Below are positions 56,475 to 64,000 of a DNA stretch of 64,000 bases, in pieces; the first letter of the stretch is position 1, and each line of letters starts with the position of its first letter. The stretch is from Mycolicibacter algericus DSM 45454 (lineage in GTDB: Bacteria; Actinomycetota; Actinomycetes; Mycobacteriales; Mycobacteriaceae). The DNA lies in NCBI RefSeq assembly GCF_002086455.1, contig NZ_MVHC01000011.1:1-64000 (forward strand), in the 5' to 3' direction. The notes beneath the pieces were generated by a model. That model did not search any database. It saw only the letters and a program-made list of their open reading frames with translations, and was not told where the DNA came from. The translations under genes and the position numbers were made by a program.

Positions 56475-59400
56475 GTATTCGCACCACGCGCCTGGTAGCG
56501 ATCATCGCCGGCCTGGTCGGCTTCCTGCTGTCGGTGGCCACCCCGCTGCTGCCGGTGGTGCAGACCACCGCGACGCTGAACTGGCCGCAGCACGGCGAGT
56601 TGCACAGCGTCACCGCGCCACTGATCTCCCAGACCCCGATCTCGATGTCGGTGACGGCGCCGTGCGCGCTGGTGCGCGAGCTGCCCGCCGAGGGCGGCAC
56701 GCTGCTGTCGACCGCACCGGCCAAGGGTAAGGACGCCGCACTCAACGGACTGTTCATCACCGTCACCGAGAAGCGGGTGGATGTCACCGACCGCAACGTG
56801 GTGCTGGCCACCGCGCCGCGGGCCAAGGTGGAAGGCCCCGGCTGTACCGACATCGAGGTCACGTCGTCGCACGACGGCACCTTCGCCACCATCGGCGGGG
56901 TCACGCAACGTTACGGCTGGGCGGACCCGAACCTGCGCCCGCAGATCGTCGGGGTGTTCTCCGATCTGAGCGGCCCGGCGCCGGAAGGTCTTTCGCTGAC
57001 CGCCGACATCGACACTCGGTTCTCCACCCAGCCGACGGCTTTGAAGCGAGCCGCGATCTTCGCGGCGATCCTGGCCACCGTGATCGCGGTGCTGGCGCTG
57101 TGGCGCCTCGACCGGCTCGACGGCCGCCGGATGCACCGGCTGATCCCGTCGCGGTGGCGGTTCTTCTCGCTGGCCGACGTCGCGGTGGTGCTCGGCTTCG
57201 TGGTCTGGTACGTGATCGGCGCGAACTCCTCTGACGACGGCTACATCCTCGGCATGGCCCGGGTGGCCGATCACGCCGGCTACATGAGCAACTACTTCCG
57301 CTGGTTCGGCAGCCCGGAGGACCCGTTCGGCTGGTACTACAACCTGCTGGCGCTGATGACGCACGTCTCCGACGCCAGCATCTGGATCCGATTGCCGGAT
57401 CTGGTGGCCGGGTTGGTGTGCTGGCTGCTGCTGAGCCGCGAGGTGCTCCCCCGGTTCGGCCCGGCGGTGGCCGCCAGCAAGCCCGCGCTGTGGGCGGCCG
57501 GAATGGTGCTGCTGGCCGCGTGGATGCCGTTCAACAACGGCCTGCGGCCCGAAGGAATCATCGCGGTCGGCGCGCTGATCACCTGGGTGCTGGTGGAGCG
57601 GGCGATCATCTCCGGCAGGCTGACCCCGGCGGCGCTGGCGATCATCTGCGCGGCGTTCACGCTGGGCATCCAGCCGACCGGGCTGATCGCGGTCGCAGCA
57701 CTGCTGGCCGGTGGGCGGCCGCTGCTGCGCATCCTGGTGCGCCGGCACCGGATTCACGGCACCTGGGCGCTGGTGGCGCCGCTACTGGCCGCCGGCGCCA
57801 TCATCCTCACGGTGGTTTTCGCCGACCAGACGGTGCGGGCGGTGCTGGAGGCCACCAGGATTCGCACCGCGATCGGCCCCAGCCAGGCCTGGTACACCGA
57901 GAACCTGCGCTACTACTATCTGGTTTTGCCGACCGTCGACGGTTCGCTGTCACGCCGGTTCGGGTTCCTGATCTGTGCGCTGTGCCTGTTCACCGCGATG
58001 TTCATCATGTTGCGGCGCAAGCGGATCGCCGGAGTGGCCAGCGGGCCGGTGTGGCGGCTGATGGGCGTCATCCTGGCCACCATGTTCTCGCTGATGTTCG
58101 CCCCCACCAAGTGGGTGCACCACTTCGGGCTGTTCGCCGCGGTCGCCGGCGCGATGGCCGCGTTGACCACGGTGCTGGTATCCCGGCAGGTGGTGCGCTG
58201 GTCGCGTAACCGGATGGCGTTCGCCGCGGCGGTGCTGTTCGTGCTGGCACTGTGTTTCGCCACCACGAACGGCTGGTGGTACGTCTCGAGCTACGGGGTG
58301 CCGTTCAACGCCGACATGCCGCGCATCGGTGGCGTCACCGTCAGCACGATCTTCTTCGCGCTGTTCGCGATCACGGCGGGGTGGGCGGCCTGGCTGCACT
58401 TCGCACCCCGGGACCGCGGCGAGGGCCGCGTGGCTCGGGCTTTGACCGCCGCCCCGGTGCCGGTGGCGGCCGGCTTCATGGTGTGCGTGTTCGTGGCCTC
58501 GATGGCGATCGGCATCGTCCGCGAATACCCGAGCTACTCCAACGGTCTGGCCAACGTGCGGGCCTTCGTCGGCGGCTGCGGGCAAGCCGACAACGTGCTG
58601 GTCGAGCCCGACCCCAATGACGGTGCGCTGACGCCGCTGCCGGGCAGCTACGGCGAACTGGGCCCGCTGGGCGGCGCCGACCCGGTCGGGTTCACCGCCA
58701 GCGGGGTGCCGGAGAAGATCGTGGCCGAGTCGCTGCGGATGAGCATCACCCAGCCCGGCACCGACTACGACTGGGACGCCCCGAAGAAGCTCAAGACGGC
58801 CGGCATCAACGGCTCGACCGTCCCGCTGCCCTACGGCCTGGACCCGGCGCGGATCCCGCTGGCCGGCAGCTACTCGACCGACGGCCAGCAGGAGTCCAAG
58901 CTGACCTCCGCGTGGTACGCCCTGCCGCCGGCCGATGACGTGCATCCGCTGCTGGCGGTGACCGCGGCGGGCACCATCGCCGGCAACAGCGTGCTCAAGG
59001 GCTACACCACCGGCCAGGACGTGCAGCTGGAGTACGGGCTGCCCGGGCCGGACGGCGCCGTGGTACCCGGCGGGCGACTGGTGCCCTACGACCTGTTCGG
59101 CGAGTGGCCGCGGATGTGGCGCAACCTGCGCTACCCGCGCAAGCAGATTCCCGCCGATGCGGTCGCGGTTCGCATTGTCGCCGTGGACAAGTCGCTGAAC
59201 CCGCGGGACTGGATCGCGTTCACGCCGCCGCGGCTGCCGGAGGTGAAGACCATCCAGGAGTACATCGGCTCCGAGCAGCCGGTGCTGCTGGACTGGGCCG
59301 TCGGCCTGGCGTTCCCGTGTCAGCATCCGATGCTGCACGCCAACGGCGTCACCGAGGTGCCCAAGTACCGGATCACCCCGGACTACAACGCCAAGAAGCA

Positions 59401-59629
59401 GGACACCGACACCTGGCAGGACGGCGTCAACGGCGGGCTGTTGGGCATCTCCGACATGCTGCTGCGGGCGCACGTGATGGCCACGTATCTCAACCACGAC
59501 TGGGGCCGCGACTGGGGCTCGCTGCGCAAGTTCGACGAGGTCGTCCCGGCCTCGCCGGCCGAGCTGGAGCTGGGCAGCGCCACCCGCAGCGGCTGGTGGA
59601 CACCGGGCGAGATCCGCATCAAGGCCTGA
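56471..59629 (+). CDS. embB: Arabinosyltransferase EmbB
   Basis: A 1,052-residue GT-C arabinosyltransferase (Rv3795, 1,098), partner of EmbA and main ethambutol target. The catalytic loop [20 protein letters not shown] has Asp 255–256. Met262 (codon ATG 57254–57256) corresponds to Met306, the commonest resistance site, and is the susceptible type. [20 protein letters not shown] follows. Further membrane helices run to ~residue 680, then the C-terminal domain ([19 protein letters not shown] … [14 protein letters not shown]). ATG 56471 gives a shorter N-terminus than M. tuberculosis EmbB; it overlaps the embA stop as ATGA. Terminator-like palindromes follow. Confidence 0.96.
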   Translation: MSIRTTRLVAIIAGLVGFLLSVATPLLPVVQTTATLNWPQHGELHSVTAPLISQTPISMSVTAPCALVRELPAEGGTLLSTAPAKGKDAALNGLFITVTEKRVDVTDRNVVLATAPRAKVEGPGCTDIEVTSSHDGTFATIGGVTQRYGWADPNLRPQIVGVFSDLSGPAPEGLSLTADIDTRFSTQPTALKRAAIFAAILATVIAVLALWRLDRLDGRRMHRLIPSRWRFFSLADVAVVLGFVVWYVIGANSSDDGYILGMARVADHAGYMSNYFRWFGSPEDPFGWYYNLLALMTHVSDASIWIRLPDLVAGLVCWLLLSREVLPRFGPAVAASKPALWAAGMVLLAAWMPFNNGLRPEGIIAVGALITWVLVERAIISGRLTPAALAIICAAFTLGIQPTGLIAVAALLAGGRPLLRILVRRHRIHGTWALVAPLLAAGAIILTVVFADQTVRAVLEATRIRTAIGPSQAWYTENLRYYYLVLPTVDGSLSRRFGFLICALCLFTAMFIMLRRKRIAGVASGPVWRLMGVILATMFSLMFAPTKWVHHFGLFAAVAGAMAALTTVLVSRQVVRWSRNRMAFAAAVLFVLALCFATTNGWWYVSSYGVPFNADMPRIGGVTVSTIFFALFAITAGWAAWLHFAPRDRGEGRVARALTAAPVPVAAGFMVCVFVASMAIGIVREYPSYSNGLANVRAFVGGCGQADNVLVEPDPNDGALTPLPGSYGELGPLGGADPVGFTASGVPEKIVAESLRMSITQPGTDYDWDAPKKLKTAGINGSTVPLPYGLDPARIPLAGSYSTDGQQESKLTSAWYALPPADDVHPLLAVTAAGTIAGNSVLKGYTTGQDVQLEYGLPGPDGAVVPGGRLVPYDLFGEWPRMWRNLRYPRKQIPADAVAVRIVAVDKSLNPRDWIAFTPPRLPEVKTIQEYIGSEQPVLLDWAVGLAFPCQHPMLHANGVTEVPKYRITPDYNAKKQDTDTWQDGVNGGLLGISDMLLRAHVMATYLNHDWGRDWGSLRKFDEVVPASPAELELGSATRSGWWTPGEIRIKA

Positions 59630-59667
59630 GCCCCTTTTTGGCGCGAGCGTGCGCGCCTCCCCTTTTG

Positions 59668-59731
59668 GCGCGAGCGTGCGTGTCCCCGGTCCGACACTCC
59701 GTGCCGGGACCGGGTTTACGCACGCTCGCGC
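59668..59731. terminator. Large palindrome between embB and the COX4-like gene
   Basis: GCGCGAGCGTGCG… at 59668 pairs with …CGCACGCTCGCGC ending at 59731 (stem ~24 bp with a few mismatches, central loop ~13 nt). The left arm start TTTTGGCGCGAGCGTGCG is also present 27 bp earlier (~59637–59654) as a direct repeat. It lies between convergent genes, so a bidirectional terminator is likely. Confidence 0.65.
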
Positions 59732-59743
59732 GACGGGGTTTAC

Positions 59744-60043
59744 TCAGAACAGGTAGATCACGAAGACCGTCGCGATCAACGCGGTCAGCCAGCCGTCGGT
59801 GGCGTACCGCAGCCAGCGCGGCGCGGTGTTGACCTCCATGAAATGGCCGATGATCATGCGCGACTTGACGAACGCCAGCACCAGCACCAGCGCGGTCACC
59901 GGCACACTGGCCTGCGCGGTGTGCGTCAGGTGCGCCGGCGCCAGGGTCCATGACCCGATGGTGATCGCCACCAGCACAATCCAAACCCAGGTCAACGACC
60001 GCTCGGTCTCGTGCCGATGTTCGCGATAGCCGAAAACCGTCAT
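59744..60043 (-). CDS. Cytochrome c oxidase subunit IV / NorF-like membrane protein
   Basis: A 99-residue protein with three predicted transmembrane helices (SLTWVWIVLVAITIGSWTL, ASVPVTALVLVLAFVKSRMIIG, DGWLTALIATVFVIYLF). The motif FVKSRMIIGHFMEVNTAPRWLR is typical of prokaryotic COX4/NorF-type subunits. ATG 60043 follows GAGGTGAGC and starts 2 bp after the stop of the COX3-like gene; the longer start at 60085 is rejected. It probably forms a pair with the COX3/NorE-like protein. No catalytic heme-copper subunit I is visible nearby. Confidence 0.82.
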   Translation of the reverse strand: MTVFGYREHRHETERSLTWVWIVLVAITIGSWTLAPAHLTHTAQASVPVTALVLVLAFVKSRMIIGHFMEVNTAPRWLRYATDGWLTALIATVFVIYLF

Positions 60044-60045
60044 GC

Positions 60046-60621
60046 TCACCTCATCACGTAGAGCAGGCCAAAGATGATGACCCACAACAGATCCACCATG
60101 TGCCAGTAGATTGCTGCCGACTCGACCACCGCGGGCCGACGCCGGCTCGGGTTACCCAGCTCTCGGACGACGACGCCGAGCGCGATCAAGCCGATCAGCA
60201 CGTGAACCAGGTGCACACCGGTGATCACGTAGTAGAACGAGAAGAACAAGTCGGAGTTGGTGTGCCCGGCACCGATTTTGGCAGCCCATTCGTAGCCCTT
60301 GAGGATCATGAACAACACCCCGCCGGCTGCCCCCAAATAGACGAATCGCACCGCCGAGCGGTGGTTTCCGGCCCTGGCGGCCAGCACACTACGGGCCACG
60401 AACCAGGAACTGGTCAGCAGCACCACGGTGTTGATCACACCGATGTTGACGTTGAGATGTTGTTGGGCGGCAAGGAACTCAACCGGATTCATGGTCCGGT
60501 AGACCATGAAGATGATGAAATAGCCGGTGAAGATGAGCAGATCGCCGAGCACCATCACCCAGATGTGACCGTCACCGGGCAGCCGGGTCCGCGGTGCGGT
60601 GGGAACCTCAAGTTGCAACAT
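60046..60621 (-). CDS. Cytochrome c oxidase subunit III / NorE-like protein
   Basis: A 191-residue member of the COX3 family with five transmembrane helices. Motifs include GDGHIWVMVLGDLLIFTGYFI, LLTSSWFVARSVLAAR, GYEWAAKIGAG, YYVITGVHLVHVLIGLIALG and SAAIYWHMVDLLWVIIFGLLYV. In other bacteria such short COX3 proteins (NorE) accompany nitric-oxide reductases or oxidases. Here the genes upstream are two uncharacterised membrane proteins, so the complex is unknown. ATG 60621. Confidence 0.88.
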   Translation of the reverse strand: MLQLEVPTAPRTRLPGDGHIWVMVLGDLLIFTGYFIIFMVYRTMNPVEFLAAQQHLNVNIGVINTVVLLTSSWFVARSVLAARAGNHRSAVRFVYLGAAGGVLFMILKGYEWAAKIGAGHTNSDLFFSFYYVITGVHLVHVLIGLIALGVVVRELGNPSRRRPAVVESAAIYWHMVDLLWVIIFGLLYVMR

Positions 60622-60641
60622 CAGAGTTGTCCTTCCGGCCC

Positions 60642-61391
60642 TCAGTCCAGGCCTGGCGAGTCGACCGGTTCAGCCACGGTGGCCGACCGGAGGACGAAGA
60701 TCAGCGCACCCAGCCACACCGAGAACACCACGACCGCCCACCAGAGGCTGAGCACACCATTCCAGGCGAGCGGCCCGGAGTAGAACAGGAAGAACTGGGT
60801 GGCGATGACCTCGGTGATGACCTGCCAAACCGTCACGTAGCCAAACCATTTCGGAAAAACATTGTTCTTGTCGTACAGGACCGCGATGGCCAGCACCACG
60901 TAGGCGGTGGTGAAGCAACCCAGCGACCCGTTGTAGGACAGATTGCCCAGATCGTAGAGCCAGCCGATCAGTTCCGGATCACGGTCGGGCCGAAACGTCG
61001 CGGTCAGGTAGCAGACGCCGACCAGCAGGAACCCGGGCAGCGCGCCGACACTCATGCCGCCGATGTAGCCGTAGGCGAACACCGACCCCACCGACATCCG
61101 TTTCATGTGGTACATGACCAGGCCGTTGGTCAGCGGGGCGCCGCCCAGCAGGATCAGCAGCAGGACGAACCCGATCTGGATGGTCAGTTGATGTTCGGTG
61201 AAGAACGCGACCTTCCCGGCCGTCGTGACGTCCGGCCGTGGCGGCGGTGTCACCCGCGTCAACACGCAGATGATGATGCCGAAAACGGTGTACCAGACCG
61301 GGAAGAACCAGGTCAGAAACCGCACATCGGGTTTGCCGGCCGGGACGCCCGCCGCGGTGACGACATGCCGGTCTGGGGTCAGCAGGTTCAC
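60642..61391 (-). CDS. Polytopic membrane protein of unknown function (FRPDR family, copy 2)
   Basis: A 249-residue protein with about six transmembrane helices. It shares with the upstream gene product the central motif YLTATFRPDRDPELIGWLYDL (FRPDRxPEL), the preceding HMKRMSVGSVFAYGYIGG (MKRM…AY) and the C-terminal GPLAWNGVLSLWW (GPLAWxGxLSxW). The pair therefore arose by duplication. GTG start overlaps the upstream stop by 4 bp. Association with COX3/COX4-type genes suggests a respiratory or redox membrane complex; I know of no assigned function. Confidence 0.75.
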   Translation of the reverse strand: MNLLTPDRHVVTAAGVPAGKPDVRFLTWFFPVWYTVFGIIICVLTRVTPPPRPDVTTAGKVAFFTEHQLTIQIGFVLLLILLGGAPLTNGLVMYHMKRMSVGSVFAYGYIGGMSVGALPGFLLVGVCYLTATFRPDRDPELIGWLYDLGNLSYNGSLGCFTTAYVVLAIAVLYDKNNVFPKWFGYVTVWQVITEVIATQFFLFYSGPLAWNGVLSLWWAVVVFSVWLGALIFVLRSATVAEPVDSPGLD

Positions 61392-62134
61392 CCGGCCACT
61401 ACTCCCTCAGCCGCCGCCTGGCGCAGCAGGGCCCCGCGCAGCACGAAGAACATCACCACCACGAACGCCGCGAACGCCCCGTTGCGCAGCCAGAACGACA
61501 GCAGCCCATCCCAGGCCAACGGTCCGGTCTGCCAAACCGCCGCGCCTGCTGCCGGGATCATCGCCAGACCGGTCGCCAGCGAATAGGGGCCGACCCAGCG
61601 CGGGAAAACCGGATCCGGCCCGTCGTCGAAATGGACCGCGGCGGCCAACAACAGGAACTGCGCCAACACCATGCCGATCGGTGCGATGAACACGATCCAG
61701 GCCAAGTCGTTGAGCAGCAATGTCAGCTCGGGGTTGCGGTCCGGGCGGAATGCCGCGACCAGAAAGAAGACGTTGGACAGCGCAAAGATGGTGGCGCCGC
61801 TGACGATCGCGGTCAGGTAGCAGTAGGCGAAGATGTGGCTCTGGGTCTTCATGCGCTTCATCTGGACGACGATCACCATGAAGAACGGCAGCAGCATGAT
61901 CCCGCACAGGTTGAACGTGATCTGACTGAACCGGATCCAGTCGGTGTGCTCGGTGTAGAACCGTGCAACCTGCTCGGCGGTCATGGTCGGCGACATCGGC
62001 GGAAAGAAGCCGGGGAACGCCAACAAGGCCACCACCAGCACGGCACCGACCGCCGGCCCGGTCCACAAGCTGACCCACTGGGCCTTGATATTGCCTGCGC
62101 TGGGCAGGTCTTGGACTTCCTCGAGAATCTGCAC
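61388..62134 (-). CDS. Polytopic membrane protein of unknown function (FRPDR family, copy 1)
   Basis: A 248-residue, six-helix membrane protein, first gene of the operon. GTG 62134 follows GGAGGGG by 4 nt. Shared family motifs: QMKRMKTQSHIFAYCYLTAI, FLVAAFRPDRNPELTLLLNDLAW, and QTGPLAWDGLLSFWLRNG. The TetR-type operator candidate TGACTTGAGTCA lies 16 bp upstream, so the operon is probably controlled by the divergent TetR regulator. No heme ligands or catalytic motif can be pointed to with certainty. Confidence 0.75.
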   Translation of the reverse strand: MQILEEVQDLPSAGNIKAQWVSLWTGPAVGAVLVVALLAFPGFFPPMSPTMTAEQVARFYTEHTDWIRFSQITFNLCGIMLLPFFMVIVVQMKRMKTQSHIFAYCYLTAIVSGATIFALSNVFFLVAAFRPDRNPELTLLLNDLAWIVFIAPIGMVLAQFLLLAAAVHFDDGPDPVFPRWVGPYSLATGLAMIPAAGAAVWQTGPLAWDGLLSFWLRNGAFAAFVVVMFFVLRGALLRQAAAEGVVAG

Positions 62135-62149
62135 CGAACCCCTCCGAGA

Positions 62150-62161
62150 TGACTTGAGTCA
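62150..62161. promoter_or_regulatory. TetR operator candidate, operon side
   Basis: TGACTTGAGTCA is a near-perfect palindrome (TGACT–TG–AGTCA). The inverse of the second site at 62283–62294, TGACTTGAATCA, differs by one base. Confidence 0.65.
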
Positions 62162-62282
62162 GCTTCCGTGACGCTGCCGCTGGCCTGCAGCCTGCCACCG
62201 CCCGCCGTAGTACACGTTGCGGCACCGGCCTTAACGTCACCCGTACCGTAGCGGGCCTGGCCGCACTTGCCAAGCATATTTC

Positions 62283-62313
62283 TGATTCAAGTCAGTCATC
62301 GGTGGTCTAGACT
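62283..62313 (+). promoter_or_regulatory. TetR operator candidate and tetR -10 box
   Basis: TGATTCAAGTCA (62283–62294) is the second copy of the palindrome. TAGACT (62308–62313) is a TANNNT -10, so the operator lies over the -35 region of the regulator's own promoter, as in autorepression. Confidence 0.55.
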
Positions 62314-62350
62314 CGGCCGAACCAGTTCGCCGAAGCCGGAGTTGACCGCA

Positions 62351-62959
62351 GTGCCGAATTCAAAGACCGACAGCCGGGGCCGCAAGGGTCTGCAGACCCG
62401 CGAGCGGTTACTCGGCGCGGCGCTCGCCGAGTTCAAACGCGCCGGCATGGCCGCCGCCGACATCGGCGCCGTCGTCGCGGCGGCCGGCGTCGCCCACGGC
62501 ACGTTCTTCTTCCACTTCCCCACCAAGGAACACGTCCTGCTGGAGCTGGAGCACCGCGAGGAGGTGCGGATGGCCGGCGAGCTCACCCGCTTCTTCACCC
62601 GCGAACACGACGTGCGGGCCACTCTCGCGCAGATCGTCCACGTGCTGGAGAAGCTAGAACGCCGCCTCGGCGGTCACCTGTTCAAAGACCTGCTGGTGCT
62701 GCACTTCTCGCCCACCCGGCCGCCGACAGAGGTGTGGCCCACCCACCCGGTCATCGTTGCGGTCATCGAGGAACTGCAGCGGGCCCGCGACCGCGGCGAG
62801 ATCCCCGTCGACGTCGACGTCATGCACAACGGCATCTCGTTTCTGGTCGGACTTTACGCCCTGCTCATCACCATCCCCGATGCCAAACAGATGCGGGCCC
62901 CGGTGATCGAGGAGTACCTGACCACCTACCTGTACGGCATGCGGGTGATCACACCCTGA
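62351..62959 (+). CDS. TetR-family transcriptional regulator
   Basis: A 202-residue TetR repressor. The N-terminal helix-turn-helix domain is QTRERLLGAALAEFKRAGMAAADIGAVVAAAGVAHGTFFFHFPTKEH (~residues 14–60), with the recognition helix ending FFFHFPTK. The C-terminal ligand domain is helical, including HVLEKLERRLGGHLFKDLLVLHF and VDVMHNGISFLVGLYALLI. GTG 62351 has a GGAG 9–12 nt upstream; the TTG at 62267 lies before the -10 and is rejected. It is divergent from the FRPDR/COX3/COX4 operon with two matching palindromes between, so that operon is the likely target. The ligand is unknown. It overlaps the convergent MFS gene by 11 bp. Confidence 0.9.
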   Translation: MPNSKTDSRGRKGLQTRERLLGAALAEFKRAGMAAADIGAVVAAAGVAHGTFFFHFPTKEHVLLELEHREEVRMAGELTRFFTREHDVRATLAQIVHVLEKLERRLGGHLFKDLLVLHFSPTRPPTEVWPTHPVIVAVIEELQRARDRGEIPVDVDVMHNGISFLVGLYALLITIPDAKQMRAPVIEEYLTTYLYGMRVITP

Positions 62960-64000
62960 TCCGCGGGCCGCTCACCCCGGCGAGCTGCGGGACGCCCCGG
63001 TAGCCGGCGGGTGTCCGCTGCTGCGGGCGGAGGTACTTGTCGACGGCCCACACCTCGTCGAACGCCGGGTTTCGGCGCACGCGGGCCGATTCCTCCGCAG
63101 TCAGCACCGACAACTCGCGCTCAAGCTCGCCCGGCACGCCGGGAACGCCCGTACCGCGCAGCGAGTATCCGAGCGTTTCCGGCAGGAACCGCAGCGCGAC
63201 GAGCCCGATCAGCGCGGCGAACACCAGGTAGGCGGCCGGAAACAGCTGCCACCCGGTGCGTTCGATCACCGAGTCGGCCAGTACCGGTGCGGTGCCGCCG
63301 AACACCGCGACCGCGGCGTTGTCGGCGATCGCAAACCCCGCGTAGCGCACCTGGGTGGGAAACAGCGCCGGGAACGTCGCCGACACCGTTGCCAGTGGCG
63401 CGGCGAACAGCACACTGAGCACCGTGAAACCCACCAGCGCGAAGGCGAACCCGTGTCCCATCAGCCAGTACATCGGCAGCGCCAGCACGGCGAACCCCAG
63501 CAGCGACGCGCGCCACAACGGTTTTCGTCCGACCCGGTCCGACCAGGCGCCGGCGAACGGGATGCAGGCCATCATCGCCAACTCCCCGATCAGCACCACG
63601 GTCGTCCGGCTGCGCTCGTCGAGTCCGGCCGTGGCGTGCAGGTAGGTTGGCTGATACGTCACCAGGGTGTAGTCGATGATGTTCAGCACGACAAACAATG
63701 CGAATGTCACCAGGATCGGCCGGGTGTAGTTGGTCAGCAGGTCTACCAGGCGGTCCCACGCCGAACCGGTGATCTCCTCGCAGGCAACGCATTCGGTGAA
63801 CACCGGCGTCTCTTCCATCCTGCTGCGCAGCACCAGGCCGACCACGCCCAGGGGCAGGGCCAACAGGAAGGGGATCCGCCATCCCCAGGCGACCATCTGC
63901 TCATGGGTGAACATCGCCTCGAGCGCAAGCACGACCGCGCTGCCGAACACGAAGCCCGCCACCGCACCGAATTCCAGGAAACTGCCATAGGTGCCGCGCT
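62949..64000 (-). CDS. MFS transporter, metabolite:H+ symporter (MHS) type, N-terminus cut by window edge
   Basis: 350 residues are visible; the frame is open to 64000 (…RGTYGSFLEFGAVAGFVFG), so the true start is outside the window. The apparent GTG start at 63962 is internal. About nine of twelve helices are present. GWRIPFLLALPLGVVGLVLRSRMEETPVF is the MHS hallmark around helix 6. WSDRVGRKPLWRASLLG is the loop 8–9 MFS motif, and FPALFPTQVRYAGFAIADN and LPETLGYSL are typical of ProP/ShiA/KgtP-like transporters. The C-terminal tail is ~60 residues and charged. Substrate (osmolyte, dicarboxylate or similar) cannot be inferred. Confidence 0.9.
   Translation of the reverse strand, partial: RGTYGSFLEFGAVAGFVFGSAVVLALEAMFTHEQMVAWGWRIPFLLALPLGVVGLVLRSRMEETPVFTECVACEEITGSAWDRLVDLLTNYTRPILVTFALFVVLNIIDYTLVTYQPTYLHATAGLDERSRTTVVLIGELAMMACIPFAGAWSDRVGRKPLWRASLLGFAVLALPMYWLMGHGFAFALVGFTVLSVLFAAPLATVSATFPALFPTQVRYAGFAIADNAAVAVFGGTAPVLADSVIERTGWQLFPAAYLVFAALIGLVALRFLPETLGYSLRGTGVPGVPGELERELSVLTAEESARVRRNPAFDEVWAVDKYLRPQQRTPAGYRGVPQLAGVSGPRIRV

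Overview
The window is a chromosomal segment of a high-G+C mycobacterium. The order aminotransferase – large membrane protein – proteasome activator Bpa – Wzt/GlfT1/Wzm, then GtrA, then DprE1–DprE2–AftA–EmbC–EmbA–EmbB matches the Mycobacterium tuberculosis Rv3778c–Rv3795 cell-wall region. The species cannot be named from sequence alone. An Ala at the DprE1 position equivalent to Cys387 and abundant Gly-rich PGRS-type proteins point to a non-tuberculous species.

Layout. 1–5.0 kb (minus): a probable operon of secreted repeat proteins. Two tandem paralogues have a GjpA-like N-terminus and Leu/Gly solenoid repeats, followed by the truncated start of a PGRS-type secreted protein. 5.0–9.1 kb: a decayed fatty-acyl-AMP ligase fragment (plus), an intact fatty-acyl-AMP ligase and a class-V-aminotransferase-like protein (minus). 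9.2–14.2 kb (plus): Rv3779-like protein, Bpa, and the galactan genes wzt, glfT1 and wzm. 14.2–17.4 kb: mazEF, an enolase-superfamily gene (minus), gtrA, a degraded phd/relE remnant and a vapBC pair. 17.9–41.7 kb (minus): two giant paralogous PGRS-type secreted-protein genes without a PE domain. The first would encode about 5,760 residues but is cut by one in-frame TAA inside a nearly identical tandem repeat. 42.7–43.4 kb: a second vapBC. 43.5–59.6 kb: a small membrane protein (minus), dprE1, dprE2, aftA, an antisense alpha/beta hydrolase, embC, a Phd/PIN toxin–antitoxin module and embA–embB. 59.7–64 kb: COX4/NorF-like and COX3/NorE-like genes plus two paralogous membrane proteins (minus), a divergent TetR gene with paired operators, and a truncated MFS transporter.

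How the genes work together. GlfT1 starts the galactan, and Wzm/Wzt is thought to export its lipid-linked precursor. DprE1/DprE2 make decaprenyl-phosphoryl-arabinose, and GtrA may help handle it at the membrane. AftA primes and EmbA/EmbB/EmbC extend the arabinan of arabinogalactan and lipoarabinomannan. Compared with M. tuberculosis the locus is broken up: about 27.7 kb of PGRS and toxin–antitoxin DNA separates gtrA from dprE1, a hydrolase separates aftA from embC, and a toxin–antitoxin pair separates embC from embA. Many genes have a TANNNT-type -10 box 6–8 nt before the start codon, as expected for leaderless mycobacterial transcripts.
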